DNA of 64,000 nt from an uncultured Oscillospiraceae bacterium (GTDB lineage: Bacteria > Bacillota > Clostridia > Oscillospirales > Oscillospiraceae): assembly GCA_910578505.1 (NCBI GenBank), contig CAJTPV010000001.1:62001-126000 (forward strand). The letters are read 5' to 3'. Below the pieces are notes generated by a model. That model was not told where the DNA came from and searched no databases. It saw nothing but the letters and a program-made list of their open reading frames with translations. Position 1 is the stretch's first letter. Each line of letters opens with the position of its first letter. Positions 27,022 to 36,086 of the stretch are shown piece by piece. The position numbers and the translations under genes are program-made.

Positions 27022-27050
27022 AGCATACCATCGCCTGCGGAAATTGTCAA
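27022..27050 (-). promoter_or_regulatory. Sigma-A-type promoter of the cold-shock gene, long leader
   Basis: On the minus strand: TTGACA (27045-27050), a 17-base spacer, TATGCT (27022-27027). The transcript would have a leader of roughly 110 bases before ATG 26904. Confidence 0.7.
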
Positions 27051-27176
27051 GAAAAATTTGACCAAAACTGACGCCGGACAGCGGCAGTATTTTTCTGTCC
27101 GGGCGGAGGGCGCGCCGCCGAAAAGCCCGCTCCAGCCGCCCAGGCAGAAAAATTCCCCCGGAGCTGGAAAAAGGCT

Positions 27177-27204
27177 TTGCATTCCCGCCCCAGGAGAGTA
27201 TACT
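27177..27204 (+). promoter_or_regulatory. Sigma-A-type promoter for the DUF5688 gene
   Basis: TTGCAT (27177-27182), a 16-base spacer, TATACT (27199-27204); the start codon is at 27239. Confidence 0.55.
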
Positions 27205-27238
27205 ATGGTTGGAAATACCAAAACAAAGGAGGGCACCT

Positions 27239-28264
27239 ATGGCGGTACAGAATTTTGTGATCGAGCTCATTGAGGAGCTGTTGGGCGACAAGGAGCTGGC
27301 CCTGACGGAGCAGGACATCCGCTTTTACGACAAGGGGACCACTGCGGAGGCGGACGCCACCCTGGACGACCACATCCGGTGGAGAAACGCGCGGTACCTC
27401 AACGAGGACTCCAACATCATCCGCAGCAGCATCCTGATCATCCAGCTGCCCTTTGAAAACGGGACGGAGTATGTCAACTTCCACGTGGGGGAGCTCTACC
27501 GCATCTACCGCAAGGACGGGATGAAGGGCGTGCTGCCCACCGTCAGGGCCGATATCCAGAGCCTGAAGGCCACGGCCAGTCAGAATCTGTCGCTGCTCAA
27601 TCAGTTCGGGGATTATCAGGCCATCCGGGAGCACCTGATTATCCGCCCGCTCAACTATGACGACAACGACAAGGTGCTGGCCAAGGCAATCTTCCGGCGC
27701 ACCGGCGATATCGCTCTGGTCCTGTATCTCAGCCTGGGCAGCGTGGCCCAGGGCACGGGGCGGAATATCATATCCACCATGGTCCGTCAGGATATGTTCC
27801 AGTCCTGGAATGTGGACGAGCAGGAGGCCTTCGACAGCGCCCTGGAGAACACCATGCGGCTCCAGCCCCCTGTGTTCTGCCACATCTCCATGGGCCTGGA
27901 CGGCGGGAACCTGAAATCCCGGCATGTGCGGTTTATGGACGACGAGAGCATCCGCATCGACTTCAACAACCCCCTGGCCCCGGCGCTGACCACCGAGCAG
28001 GAGGTCAACGGTGCTGTGGCCGCCTTCTATCCCGGCGTGCTGGAGCGGCTGCACCGGATGGTGGGCGGGGACTTTTATCTGGTGTTCAGCAGCATCTACG
28101 ACGTCCACATCCACCCTGTGGACGGGCCGCGCAGGGTGAGCTCCATGCGGGCGACCCTGGCGGACATGAACCGGAACGCCAACCGGCGGGACGAGATTCT
28201 CTCCCGGCAGATCTATTGCTGCAGCGGGGAGAAAAAGACGATTGAGGTATACCAGGGCAGATAG
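27239..28264 (+). CDS. DUF5688 family protein
   Basis: A 341-aa soluble protein resembling the DUF5688 family common in gut clostridia. Recognisable pieces are [23 protein letters not shown] and [17 protein letters not shown]. No catalytic motif is evident. AAGGAGG lies 6 bases before ATG 27239. Family members often occur near mobile or accessory genes, but here it sits among housekeeping genes. Function unknown. Confidence 0.7.
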   Translation: MAVQNFVIELIEELLGDKELALTEQDIRFYDKGTTAEADATLDDHIRWRNARYLNEDSNIIRSSILIIQLPFENGTEYVNFHVGELYRIYRKDGMKGVLPTVRADIQSLKATASQNLSLLNQFGDYQAIREHLIIRPLNYDDNDKVLAKAIFRRTGDIALVLYLSLGSVAQGTGRNIISTMVRQDMFQSWNVDEQEAFDSALENTMRLQPPVFCHISMGLDGGNLKSRHVRFMDDESIRIDFNNPLAPALTTEQEVNGAVAAFYPGVLERLHRMVGGDFYLVFSSIYDVHIHPVDGPRRVSSMRATLADMNRNANRRDEILSRQIYCCSGEKKTIEVYQGR

Positions 28265-28305
28265 CCCGGAGAAGGGCACGATAGAAGATTATGGAGGAAA
28301 ACGAT

Positions 28306-29232
28306 ATGCAGAAACCAGTTTTGTTGGTTCTGGCTGCCGGTATGGGCAGCCGCTACGGCGGACTGAAGCAGATGGTCAGCGTGGGCGGGCACGGGCAGAG
28401 CATCATAGATTATTCCATCTATGATGCCCGGCGGGCCGGCTTTGAGACCGTTGTGTTTGTCATCAAGAGGGAGATGGAGGCGGATTTCCGTCAGGCCGTG
28501 GGCAACCGCGCCAGCAAGGGGATGGACGTGCGCTACGCCTTCCAGGCGCTGGACGACCTCCCCGGCGGCTGGGCCGTCCCCCCCGGACGCAAAAAGCCCT
28601 GGGGCACCACCCACGCGGTCCTGGCGGCCAGGGACCTGATCCGCGGCCCCTTTGCAGTGGTCAACGCCGACGACTACTATGGGCCGGCGGCGTTCCGGAC
28701 GATCTATGACTACCTCTCCACCCACAGGGACCAGCCGGACTGCTACCAGTACGCCATGGTAGGCTACCAGGTGGGCAACACGGTGACGGAGCACGGCAGC
28801 GTGGCCCGCGGCGTATGCGCCGTGGACAGCGAGGGCCGCCTGACGGATATCGTGGAGCGCACCTGCATTGAGAAGGACGGCCCCAACGCCCGCTTCAGCG
28901 CCGACGGCGGGGCCACCTGGGAGCCCCTGCCGGCCAGCACGCCGGTATCCATGAACTTCTGGGGGTTCCAGCACAGTCTGCTGACAGAGGCCTGGGAGCG
29001 GTTTCCCCACTTCCTGGAGCGCATTCTGGCGGAAAACCCGGAGAAGGGCGAATACTTCCTGCCGCTGCTGATCGAGGACCTGCTCAGGCGGAAAAAGGCC
29101 AGCGTCCAGGTCCTCCCCTGCGCGGAGAAGTGGTTCGGCGTCACCTACCGGGAGGACAAGCCCCGGGTGGTGGAGGCGCTGCGGGAAAAGACCGCCGCCG
29201 GTCAGTACCCGGAGAACCTGTGGGGGGTGTGA
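28306..29232 (+). CDS. NTP-transferase family nucleotidyltransferase
   Basis: A 308-aa protein with the nucleotidyltransferase signature LAAGMGSRYGGLKQ at the N-terminus and the metal-binding VVNADDYYG at about residue 120. It probably activates a sugar phosphate (or choline-phosphate-like group) with an NTP. The start ATG 28306 is preferred to an in-frame ATG 15 bases earlier because that ATG lies inside the GGAGG ribosome site. Substrate not determinable. Stand-alone gene between DUF5688 and an EFR1 protein. Confidence 0.82.
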   Translation: MQKPVLLVLAAGMGSRYGGLKQMVSVGGHGQSIIDYSIYDARRAGFETVVFVIKREMEADFRQAVGNRASKGMDVRYAFQALDDLPGGWAVPPGRKKPWGTTHAVLAARDLIRGPFAVVNADDYYGPAAFRTIYDYLSTHRDQPDCYQYAMVGYQVGNTVTEHGSVARGVCAVDSEGRLTDIVERTCIEKDGPNARFSADGGATWEPLPASTPVSMNFWGFQHSLLTEAWERFPHFLERILAENPEKGEYFLPLLIEDLLRRKKASVQVLPCAEKWFGVTYREDKPRVVEALREKTAAGQYPENLWGV

Positions 29233-29335
29233 GCCCTGCGGTCGGGGAGCTTCTATGAATTTTCTGTGAAGTACTGGAAATCCGGGGACATGTGTAGTAT
29301 GATAGGGAACATATCTATTCGAGAGGGGAATGCCC

Positions 29336-30103
29336 ATGATCTTCTATTTTTCCGCCACCGGCAACAGCAAATATGCGGCTGAGCGCATCGCCTCCGCCAC
29401 GGAGGACCGGCTGATCTTTATCCGGGACGCCATCCGCAGCCGCAGCTATCAGTACGACGTCTCCCACGAAACCCGGATCGGTTTCGTCGTTCCCACCTAT
29501 TTCCAGGGCCTGCCCAGCATTCTGACCTTTTTCCTGGATAAGCTCCGCCTGTCGGGCTATACGGACCAGTATGTCTATCTGGTCCTCACCTGCGGCGAGA
29601 CCACCGGCGACGCCGCCGGTCAGATGGCGAAGCGGCTGAAGGGCAAGGGCATCACCCTGTCCGCCCAGTTCGGCGTGCCGATGGTGGACAACTATGTGCC
29701 CATGTTCCGGATCCCGGAGGACATGGAGATCGAGGAGACCCTGGACCGGGCGGAGGAGTATATTGACGACGCCGCCAGGGCCATCCGCGCGCTGGGGATC
29801 GGCGACTACAACCGCTGCCAGGGCAAGGCCCCCGGCCTGCGCACCGCCGCGGCCTATCCGCTCTACGCCCACGGCCGGGCGACAAAGCCGTTCCTGGTCA
29901 CAGATGCGTGCGTCAAGTGCGGGCTGTGCCAGGAGATCTGTCCCTGCGGCGCCATTACCCTGTTCAGCGGCAAGCCGGCGTGGACAAAGCCCCGGTGCGT
30001 GCTGTGCATGGGCTGCCTCCACCGGTGCCCCACCAAGGCCATCCGCTGGAAGTCCCCGGACGAGGACCAGGGCCGTTACTATAACCCCAGGGTGGAGCCG
30101 TAA
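29336..30103 (+). CDS. EFR1-type flavodoxin-ferredoxin fusion protein
   Basis: A 255-aa protein. The N-terminal flavodoxin-like domain starts MIFYFSATGNSKYAAE. Two [4Fe-4S] ferredoxin motifs near the C-terminus (CVKCGLCQEICPCGAI and CVLCMGCLHRCPTKAI, about residues 190-240) complete the EFR1 (EFR1 family ferrodoxin) layout. It is likely a cytoplasmic electron carrier. ATG 29336 is preferred over ATG 29330 for its spacing to GAGAGGGG and for the typical family start. The following hairpin ends the transcript. Confidence 0.88.
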   Translation: MIFYFSATGNSKYAAERIASATEDRLIFIRDAIRSRSYQYDVSHETRIGFVVPTYFQGLPSILTFFLDKLRLSGYTDQYVYLVLTCGETTGDAAGQMAKRLKGKGITLSAQFGVPMVDNYVPMFRIPEDMEIEETLDRAEEYIDDAARAIRALGIGDYNRCQGKAPGLRTAAAYPLYAHGRATKPFLVTDACVKCGLCQEICPCGAITLFSGKPAWTKPRCVLCMGCLHRCPTKAIRWKSPDEDQGRYYNPRVEP

Positions 30104-30136
30104 GATCATTGCTGCGTTTTGTGACAATATACAGAC

Positions 30137-30175
30137 AGGCCCTCCGGCACCAGAAAACGCCGGAGGGCCTGCTGT
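30137..30175 (+). terminator. Intrinsic terminator after the EFR1 gene
   Basis: A 12-bp perfect stem AGGCCCTCCGGC / GCCGGAGGGCCT (30137-30148, 30159-30170) with a 10-base loop, followed by GCTGTTT. Confidence 0.7.
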
Positions 30176-30266
30176 TTCCTGGAAAACTGTTGAAAAAACG
30201 GAGAAAAAGCCGCGAAATCCTTAACAGTTCTTTAACAGATTGTCCATAAACAACGGCGCGATTTTG

Positions 30267-30275
30267 TGCTATAAT
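30267..30275 (+). promoter_or_regulatory. Extended -10 promoter
   Basis: TGCTATAAT, an extended -10 element, about 105 bases upstream of the activase gene. No clear -35 is seen at the right distance. Confidence 0.5.
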
Positions 30276-30284
30276 GCCAGAGAA

Positions 30285-30337
30285 GGGGTCTTGGACGGAT
30301 GTCCGCTGCGCTGCGCGTTGCGCGGCGGGAAGACCCC
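30285..30337 (+). ncRNA. Structured 5' leader, possible three-way-junction RNA
   Basis: Three nested pairings can be drawn. The outer stem is GGGGTCTT (30285-30292) with AAGACCCC (30330-30337). Inside it, hairpin GGAC/GTCC (30293-30296, 30301-30304) has a 4-base loop, and hairpin GCTGCGC/GCGCGGC (30305-30311, 30320-30326) follows directly. It starts about 10 bases after the -10 element, as expected for a transcript leader. I match it to no known riboswitch class. Confidence 0.45.
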
Positions 30338-30380
30338 GCGGAAGCGAACATACATGTTCTGAATCGGAGAAACGTACAGC

Positions 30381-33317
30381 ATGAAGGAACAGAGCAGATT
30401 GTCCCTGGGCATCGACATCGGCTCGACCACAGCCAAAGTCGTTGTCGTGGAGGACAGGAAGATCCTATTTGAAAAATATCAGCGCCACTTCTCCCAGGTG
30501 CGGCAGAAGACCCTGGAGCTGCTCCGGGAGGCCGCCCCCCTGGTGGGGGACCGGCCCTTTACCGCCGCCATCTCCGGCTCGGCGGGTCTGGGTCTGGCCC
30601 AGGGGGCCCTCGTGCCCTTTGTGCAGGAGGTGTTCGCCACCGGCGAGGTGGTCAAGCGCCTGCAGCCAGACGCCTCCGCCGTCATCGAGCTGGGCGGCGA
30701 GGACGCGAAGATCATCTTTTTTGACGGCGGCATCGACGAGCGCATGAACGGCACCTGCGCCGGCGGCACCGGGGCCTTTATCGACCAGATGGCCATGCTG
30801 CTGGACGTGACGGTGGATGAGCTGGACGAGCTGAGTTTGGGCAGCACCCGGCTGTACCCCATCGCCTCCCGCTGCGGCGTGTTCGCCAAGACGGACGTGC
30901 AGCCCCTGCTCAACCAGGGGGCCAAGCATGAGGACGTGGCGGCCAGCATCTATCAGGCGGTGGTGAACCAGACCATCGCGGGCCTGGCCCAGGGCCGGCG
31001 CATCACGGGCAAGGTGCTGTTTCTGGGCGGGCCGCTGTACTACTGCAAGGGCCTGCGCCGCCGGTTTCAGGAGACGCTGCAGCTGCCGGATGAGGACGCT
31101 GTTTTCCCCGCCTATGGCCGCTTTGCCGTGGCCATGGGCGCGGCGCTGTATGCGGAGGGCTCCGGCGGGAGGTACACCATTGCCGAACTGATGGACAAGA
31201 TTGAGCACAGCGCGTCCGTCCGCTCAGAGGCCAACCTCCTGCCGCCCCTCTTTTCCACAGAGGCGGACTATGAGGCGTTCCGCGCCCGCCACGCCGCCGC
31301 CGGCGTGGCCAGCCGGGACATTGCCGGCTACAGCGGCCGGGCCTGGCTGGGCATCGACTGCGGCAGCACCACCACAAAGGCGGCCCTGCTCAGCGCGGAA
31401 AAGGAGCTGCTGTATACCTACTACAGCTCCAACCGGGGGGACCCGGTGGGGATCGTCCAAGAGCAGCTGGAGACCATCTACCGTCTCTGCGGGGACCGGG
31501 TGGCCATCTGCGGCAGCGCCGTGACAGGCTACGGCGAGGAGCTGATTAAAGCCGCCTTCGGCGTGGACCGGGGGGTGGTGGAGACCATCGCCCACTACAC
31601 CGCCGCCAAGTATTTCTGTCCCCAGGTGGACTTTATTCTGGATATCGGCGGGCAGGACATCAAGTGCTTCAAGATCAAAAACGGGGCCATCGACTCCATC
31701 ATGCTCAACGAGGCGTGCTCCTCCGGGTGCGGGTCGTTTATCGAGACCTTCGCCCGGTCCATGGGCTGCAATGTGGCGGAGTTTGCCGAAAAGGGGCTCC
31801 ACAGCACCGCGCCGGTGAATCTGGGCAGCCGCTGCACGGTGTTTATGAACTCCTCCGTCAAGCAGTCCCAGAAGGACGGGGCCACGGTGGAGGACATCTC
31901 CGCCGGGCTGTCCGTCAGCGTGGTGAAAAACGCCATCTACAAGGTCATCCGCGCCGGCAGCGCCAGCGAGTTGGGGGAGCATGTGGTGGTCCAGGGCGGC
32001 ACATTTTATAACGACGCGGTCCTCCGGGCCTTTGAGCTGGAGCTGGGCCGGGAGGTCATCCGCCCCGCCATCGCCGGGCTGATGGGGGCCTACGGCGCGG
32101 CATTGTACGCCATGGACCTGCAGGAGAGCGGCATCATCACGCCGGAGGGATTGCGGGACTTTGTCCACCTGTCAAAGGCGTCCACCTGCAAGGGCTGCAC
32201 CAACCACTGCCGCCTGACTGTCAACAGCTTCGGCGGGAAGAAAAAGTTCATCTCCGGCAACCAGTGCCAGAAGGGGCTGGGCATGGCCGCCGCCGAGGAG
32301 CTGCCCAACCTGTACGCCTGGAAGCGGGACGCCCTGGCCGCCCTCCAGCCGGGGCCGGAGATCCGGGGCGTGATCGGCCTGCCGCTGGCCCTGGGGATGT
32401 ATGAGCTGTTGCCGTTGTGGCACGCATTTTTTACCCGTTTGGGCTTCCGGGTGGAGGTCTCCGGGTTTTCCAGCCGGAGGGTCTACGAAAAAGGGCAGTT
32501 CTCCATCCCGTCGGACACGGCCTGCTACCCGGCGAAGATCATGCACGGCCACATAGAGCTGCTGCTGGAGAAGGGCGTGGACGCCATCTTCTACCCCTGC
32601 CTGACCTACAACGTGGACGAGCGGGAGAGCGACAACCACTACAACTGCCCGGTGGTGGCCTACTACTCGGAGCTGCTCCGCGGCAATATGGACGATCTGG
32701 CCGGGACGAATTTCCTGTATCCCTTCCTGAATATCAATAACAAGAAGGAGCTGGCCAGGGAGCTGGCGGCCTGTCTGGACCCCGTCTTTCCCGGCATCCC
32801 CAAAAAGGAGGTCCGCAAGGCGGTGGACTACGCCTTTGCCGCCTATGAAGCCCACATGCTGGAGGTGCGGCGGCAGGGGGAGGCGGCGGTGGCCTGGGCC
32901 AGGGAGCACGGCAAGCGGGTCATGATCCTGGCGGGGCGGCCCTACCACATTGACCCGGAGATCGGCCACGGCATCGACAAGCTGGCCTCCTCCCTGGGCT
33001 TCGTGGTGGTCAGCGAGGACAGCGTCTGCCACCTGGCGGACCCGGCGCCGGTCCATGTGCTCAACCAGTGGACCTACCACGCCCGGCTCTACCGGGCCGC
33101 CCGGTACGCCTGCGGCAATCCGGACGTGCAGCTGGTGCAGCTGGTCAGCTTCGGCTGCGGCGTGGACGCCATTACCACCGACGAGGTGCGGCGCATTCTG
33201 GAGGAGGAAGGCCGGCTGTATACGCAGATCAAAATAGATGAGATTACCAATCTGGGCGCGGTGAAGATCCGCCTGCGGAGCCTCATCGGCGCCTTAGAGG
33301 AAAAAGAAGGAGTGTGA
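30381..33317 (+). CDS. Acyl-CoA dehydratase activase-type ATPase, double ASKHA domain plus DUF2229
   Basis: A 978-aa protein. Two BadF/BcrA-type ATPase domains are visible: domain 1 (about 5-260) with LGIDIGSTTAKVV, ELGGEDAK and NGTCAGGTGAF; domain 2 (about 315-580) with LGIDCGSTTTKAAL, DIGGQDIKCF and ACSSGCGSF, where the cysteines would bridge the [4Fe-4S] cluster. A DUF2229-like part (about 660-975) with several cysteines follows. Archerases of this type use ATP to inject an electron into 2-hydroxyacyl-CoA dehydratases. The uncharacterised double-ATPase relatives are often one 1400-aa protein whose last third is the dehydratase-like part; here that part is the next gene. Confidence 0.88.
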   Translation: MKEQSRLSLGIDIGSTTAKVVVVEDRKILFEKYQRHFSQVRQKTLELLREAAPLVGDRPFTAAISGSAGLGLAQGALVPFVQEVFATGEVVKRLQPDASAVIELGGEDAKIIFFDGGIDERMNGTCAGGTGAFIDQMAMLLDVTVDELDELSLGSTRLYPIASRCGVFAKTDVQPLLNQGAKHEDVAASIYQAVVNQTIAGLAQGRRITGKVLFLGGPLYYCKGLRRRFQETLQLPDEDAVFPAYGRFAVAMGAALYAEGSGGRYTIAELMDKIEHSASVRSEANLLPPLFSTEADYEAFRARHAAAGVASRDIAGYSGRAWLGIDCGSTTTKAALLSAEKELLYTYYSSNRGDPVGIVQEQLETIYRLCGDRVAICGSAVTGYGEELIKAAFGVDRGVVETIAHYTAAKYFCPQVDFILDIGGQDIKCFKIKNGAIDSIMLNEACSSGCGSFIETFARSMGCNVAEFAEKGLHSTAPVNLGSRCTVFMNSSVKQSQKDGATVEDISAGLSVSVVKNAIYKVIRAGSASELGEHVVVQGGTFYNDAVLRAFELELGREVIRPAIAGLMGAYGAALYAMDLQESGIITPEGLRDFVHLSKASTCKGCTNHCRLTVNSFGGKKKFISGNQCQKGLGMAAAEELPNLYAWKRDALAALQPGPEIRGVIGLPLALGMYELLPLWHAFFTRLGFRVEVSGFSSRRVYEKGQFSIPSDTACYPAKIMHGHIELLLEKGVDAIFYPCLTYNVDERESDNHYNCPVVAYYSELLRGNMDDLAGTNFLYPFLNINNKKELARELAACLDPVFPGIPKKEVRKAVDYAFAAYEAHMLEVRRQGEAAVAWAREHGKRVMILAGRPYHIDPEIGHGIDKLASSLGFVVVSEDSVCHLADPAPVHVLNQWTYHARLYRAARYACGNPDVQLVQLVSFGCGVDAITTDEVRRILEEEGRLYTQIKIDEITNLGAVKIRLRSLIGALEEKEGV

Positions 33318-33322
33318 GGAAG

Positions 33323-34654
33323 ATGACGGACAAAGAAAAAGGGTATGTCGTCTTCACAAAAGAGATGAAAGCCACCCACACCATCCTGGTGCCCAACATG
33401 CTGCCCATGCACTTCAAGCTCATCGGCAAGGTCATGGAGCAGCAGGGGTACAAGGTGGAGCTGCTGGAGACCAGCGGGCCCCAGATCGCGGAGGCGGGGC
33501 TGAAGTACGTACATAACGACACCTGCTATCCGGCCATTCTGGTCATCGGGCAGTTTATCGACGCCCTCCAAAGCGGGAAGTACGACCCGGACCATGTGGC
33601 GCTGATCCTGTTCCAGACCGGCGGCGGGTGCCGGGCCTCCAACTACATCCACCTGCTGCGCAAGGCCCTGGAGAAGGCGGGGCTGGCGCATGTGCCGGTT
33701 ATCAGCCTGAGCATGATGGGGCTGGAGAAGCACCCCGGCTTCCAGGTCAATCTGCCCACGCTGCAGAAGATGATGTACGGCGTGCTGTACGGCGACCTGC
33801 TCATGAGCCTGGTCAACCAGTGCAAGCCCTACGAGCTGGAGCGGGGCGCGGCCCAGGCCCTGGCGGACCGCTGGACCGAGCGGCTGGCCCGGGAGATGAC
33901 AGGCGGCGTGCGGTACCGGCAGGTGAAAGCCAATTACCGCCGGATCCTGGACGATTTCGCCGCCATCTCCGTGCAGAAGACGGAGAAGGTGATGGTGGGC
34001 GTGGTGGGGGAGATCTTCGTGAAGTACTCCCCCCTGGGCAACAACAATCTGGAGCAGTTCCTGGTGGATGAGGGGGCGGAGGTGGTCATCCCCGGCCTGC
34101 TGGACTTCTGCCTGTACTGCGTGTACAACAATATCCTGGACAACAAGCTCTACGGCATGCAGAAGGGGAAGCAGCTGCTGTACCGGGCCGCCTGTAAATT
34201 CCTGCTGAACAAGGAGCGGGATATGATCGCGGCCATGGAGGGCCACGGACGGTTCACGCCGCCCACGCTGTTCACCCACACCATCGAGCTGGTGCAGGGG
34301 ACCATCAGCATGGGCGTGAAGATGGGCGAGGGGTGGCTGCTGACGGCGGAGATGCTGGAGCTGGCGGACAAGGGCGTCAGCAACATTGTCTGCACCCAGC
34401 CCTTCGGGTGCCTGCCCAACCACATCTGCGGCAAGGGCATGATGAAGCCCATCAAGGCCAAGAACCCGGATATCAATATCGTGGCCATCGACTACGACGC
34501 CGGGGCCACCCGCGTCAATCAGGAGAACCGCCTGAAGCTGATGCTGGCCAACGCCAAGCAGAAGGCCTCCCAGCGGCCCGCCGCTCCCAGGCCTGTCGTG
34601 CAGGAACCGGAGCCCAGAGAGACCGGCGTGCGGGCGATCCCCAGGGCGGTGTAG
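33323..34654 (+). CDS. 2-hydroxyacyl-CoA dehydratase-like protein
   Basis: A 443-aa protein that looks like the C-terminal HgdB/FldB-like module of double-ATPase activase proteins. Cysteines in HNDTCYPAILVIGQF, GGGCRASNYIHLL and TQPFGCLPNHICGKG are the likely cluster ligands. ATG 33323 follows the activase stop by 5 bases; a GTG at 33314 would overlap it. The two proteins presumably work as a pair, but the substrate is unknown: no CoA transferase or electron-transfer genes are adjacent. The tail (from about residue 410) is Pro/Arg-rich. Confidence 0.85.
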   Translation: MTDKEKGYVVFTKEMKATHTILVPNMLPMHFKLIGKVMEQQGYKVELLETSGPQIAEAGLKYVHNDTCYPAILVIGQFIDALQSGKYDPDHVALILFQTGGGCRASNYIHLLRKALEKAGLAHVPVISLSMMGLEKHPGFQVNLPTLQKMMYGVLYGDLLMSLVNQCKPYELERGAAQALADRWTERLAREMTGGVRYRQVKANYRRILDDFAAISVQKTEKVMVGVVGEIFVKYSPLGNNNLEQFLVDEGAEVVIPGLLDFCLYCVYNNILDNKLYGMQKGKQLLYRAACKFLLNKERDMIAAMEGHGRFTPPTLFTHTIELVQGTISMGVKMGEGWLLTAEMLELADKGVSNIVCTQPFGCLPNHICGKGMMKPIKAKNPDINIVAIDYDAGATRVNQENRLKLMLANAKQKASQRPAAPRPVVQEPEPRETGVRAIPRAV

Positions 34655-34676
34655 GATTGGCGCGCATAGAGGCAGA

Positions 34677-34713
34677 ACCCCGGAGAGATGAGCGCTCTCC
34701 GGGGTCCCTTTTT
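34677..34713 (+). terminator. Intrinsic terminator after the dehydratase-like gene
   Basis: Stem ACCCCGGAGAG / CTCTCCGGGGT (34677-34687, 34695-34705) followed by CCCTTTTT. Confidence 0.85.
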
Positions 34714-34832
34714 CCGGCGATTGCCCCTCTGCAGCCCGGACCGTCCTGCGGCATACGGGAGGAAAACCGGGGAGCGGACCGTGCGGGAGGAAATTTTATG
34801 CCGCATGAATGACAGAACCGGTTAAATTCCCC

Positions 34833-34861
34833 TTTACAGCCCCCCCATCTTATGGCATAAT
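34833..34861 (+). promoter_or_regulatory. Sigma-A-type promoter for prfB
   Basis: TTTACA (34833-34838), a 17-base spacer, CATAAT (34856-34861); prfB starts at 34907. Confidence 0.55.
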
Positions 34862-34906
34862 AGAGGATAAAATCGGAAGAGACCACAGACATGGAGGGAG
34901 TATTTC

Positions 34907-36031
34907 ATGCCCATTATTGAATATGACACCTATAAGCAGAAGCTGACCGCCATTGGCCCCCGGCTGGAAAAGCTGGCGGCGGCCCTGGACCTGGAGGGCG
35001 CCCGCCGGGAGGTGGAGGAGCTGGAGGAAAAGGCCGGGGACGCCAATTTCTGGAACGACCTCCAGGCGTCCCAAAAGGTGCTGCAGCGGACCAAGCAGCT
35101 GAAAAACAAGCTGGAAAACCACGCCCGGCTCACCAGTCAGTGGGAAGATCTGGCCACGCTGGTGGAGATGGCCGCGGAGGAGGAGGACGCCAGCCTCCTG
35201 CCGGAGGTGGAGGAGGGCTACGGCAAGCTGGAATCCGCCCTGGAGGAGGCCAATCTGGCCACGCTGCTCACCGGCGAGTACGACGCCAACAACGCCATCC
35301 TCACGCTCCACGCCGGGGCCGGCGGCACCGAGGCCCAGGATTGGTGCCAGATGCTCTACCGCATGTATACCCGCTGGGCGGAGCGCCACAGCTTCACCGT
35401 CAAGACCCTGGACTATGAGGAGGGCGACGAGGCGGGCATCAAGTCCGCCGCCATCTCCATCGAGGGGGAAAACGCCTACGGCTTCCTGAAAAGCGAGAAC
35501 GGCGTCCACCGCCTGGTGCGTATCTCCCCCTTCGACGCCAACGCCCGCCGGCAGACCTCCTTCGCCGCGGTGGAGGTGATGCCGGAGATCGAGGATGACA
35601 ACAGCGTGGAGATCCGCAGCGAGGATATTGAGATGCAGGTCTACCGCGCCTCCGGCGCCGGCGGCCAGCACGTCAACAAGACCTCCTCCGCCGTGCGGCT
35701 CATCCACCGGCCCACCGGCGTGGTGGTCTCCAGCCAGCAGGAGCGCAGCCAGGTACAGAACCGGGAGAACTGCATGAAGATGCTGCGGGCCAAGCTGATG
35801 GAGATGAAGGCCCAGCAGCATGCGGAGAAAATATCGGACATCAAGGGCGTGCAGATGAAAATCGAGTGGGGCAGCCAGATCCGCTCCTATGTGTTCATGC
35901 CCTACACCCTGGCCAAGGACACCCGCACGGGCTTTGAAAACGGCAACATCAGCGCCGTGATGGACGGCGATCTGGACGGCTTTATCAACGCCTACCTCAC
36001 CGCCAGCGCCACCGGAGAACTGAAAAAATGA
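34907..36031 (+). CDS. prfB: Peptide chain release factor 2, without programmed frameshift
   Basis: A 374-aa release factor reading UGA/UAA. The codon-recognition motif is SPF (VRISPFDANARRQTS) and the catalytic motif is GAGGQHVNKTSS. In most bacteria the gene is interrupted near codon 25 by an in-frame UGA that needs a +1 frameshift for autoregulation. Here the equivalent region (AAALDLEGARR, about residues 24-34) is read straight through from ATG 34907, which has GGAGGG upstream. So autoregulation by frameshift is absent. Confidence 0.95.
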   Translation: MPIIEYDTYKQKLTAIGPRLEKLAAALDLEGARREVEELEEKAGDANFWNDLQASQKVLQRTKQLKNKLENHARLTSQWEDLATLVEMAAEEEDASLLPEVEEGYGKLESALEEANLATLLTGEYDANNAILTLHAGAGGTEAQDWCQMLYRMYTRWAERHSFTVKTLDYEEGDEAGIKSAAISIEGENAYGFLKSENGVHRLVRISPFDANARRQTSFAAVEVMPEIEDDNSVEIRSEDIEMQVYRASGAGGQHVNKTSSAVRLIHRPTGVVVSSQQERSQVQNRENCMKMLRAKLMEMKAQQHAEKISDIKGVQMKIEWGSQIRSYVFMPYTLAKDTRTGFENGNISAVMDGDLDGFINAYLTASATGELKK

Positions 36032-36039
36032 CAGGCAAA

Positions 36040-36078
36040 CGCCGGAGTCCCATAAGCGGGGCCCCGGCGCTCTGTCTT
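36040..36078. terminator. Terminator between convergent prfB and coaW
   Basis: CGCCGG (36040-36045) pairs with CCGGCG (36064-36069), extended inward by a partly paired AGTCCC/GGGGCC segment, followed by CTCTGTCTTCT. A moderate stem in a 55-base convergent gap. Confidence 0.5.
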
Positions 36079-36086
36079 CTCCGGAC

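Noticed and set aside
34907-35010. Programmed +1 frameshift site in prfB
   Set aside because: No in-frame TGA or CTT-TGA context was found; the frame is continuous.
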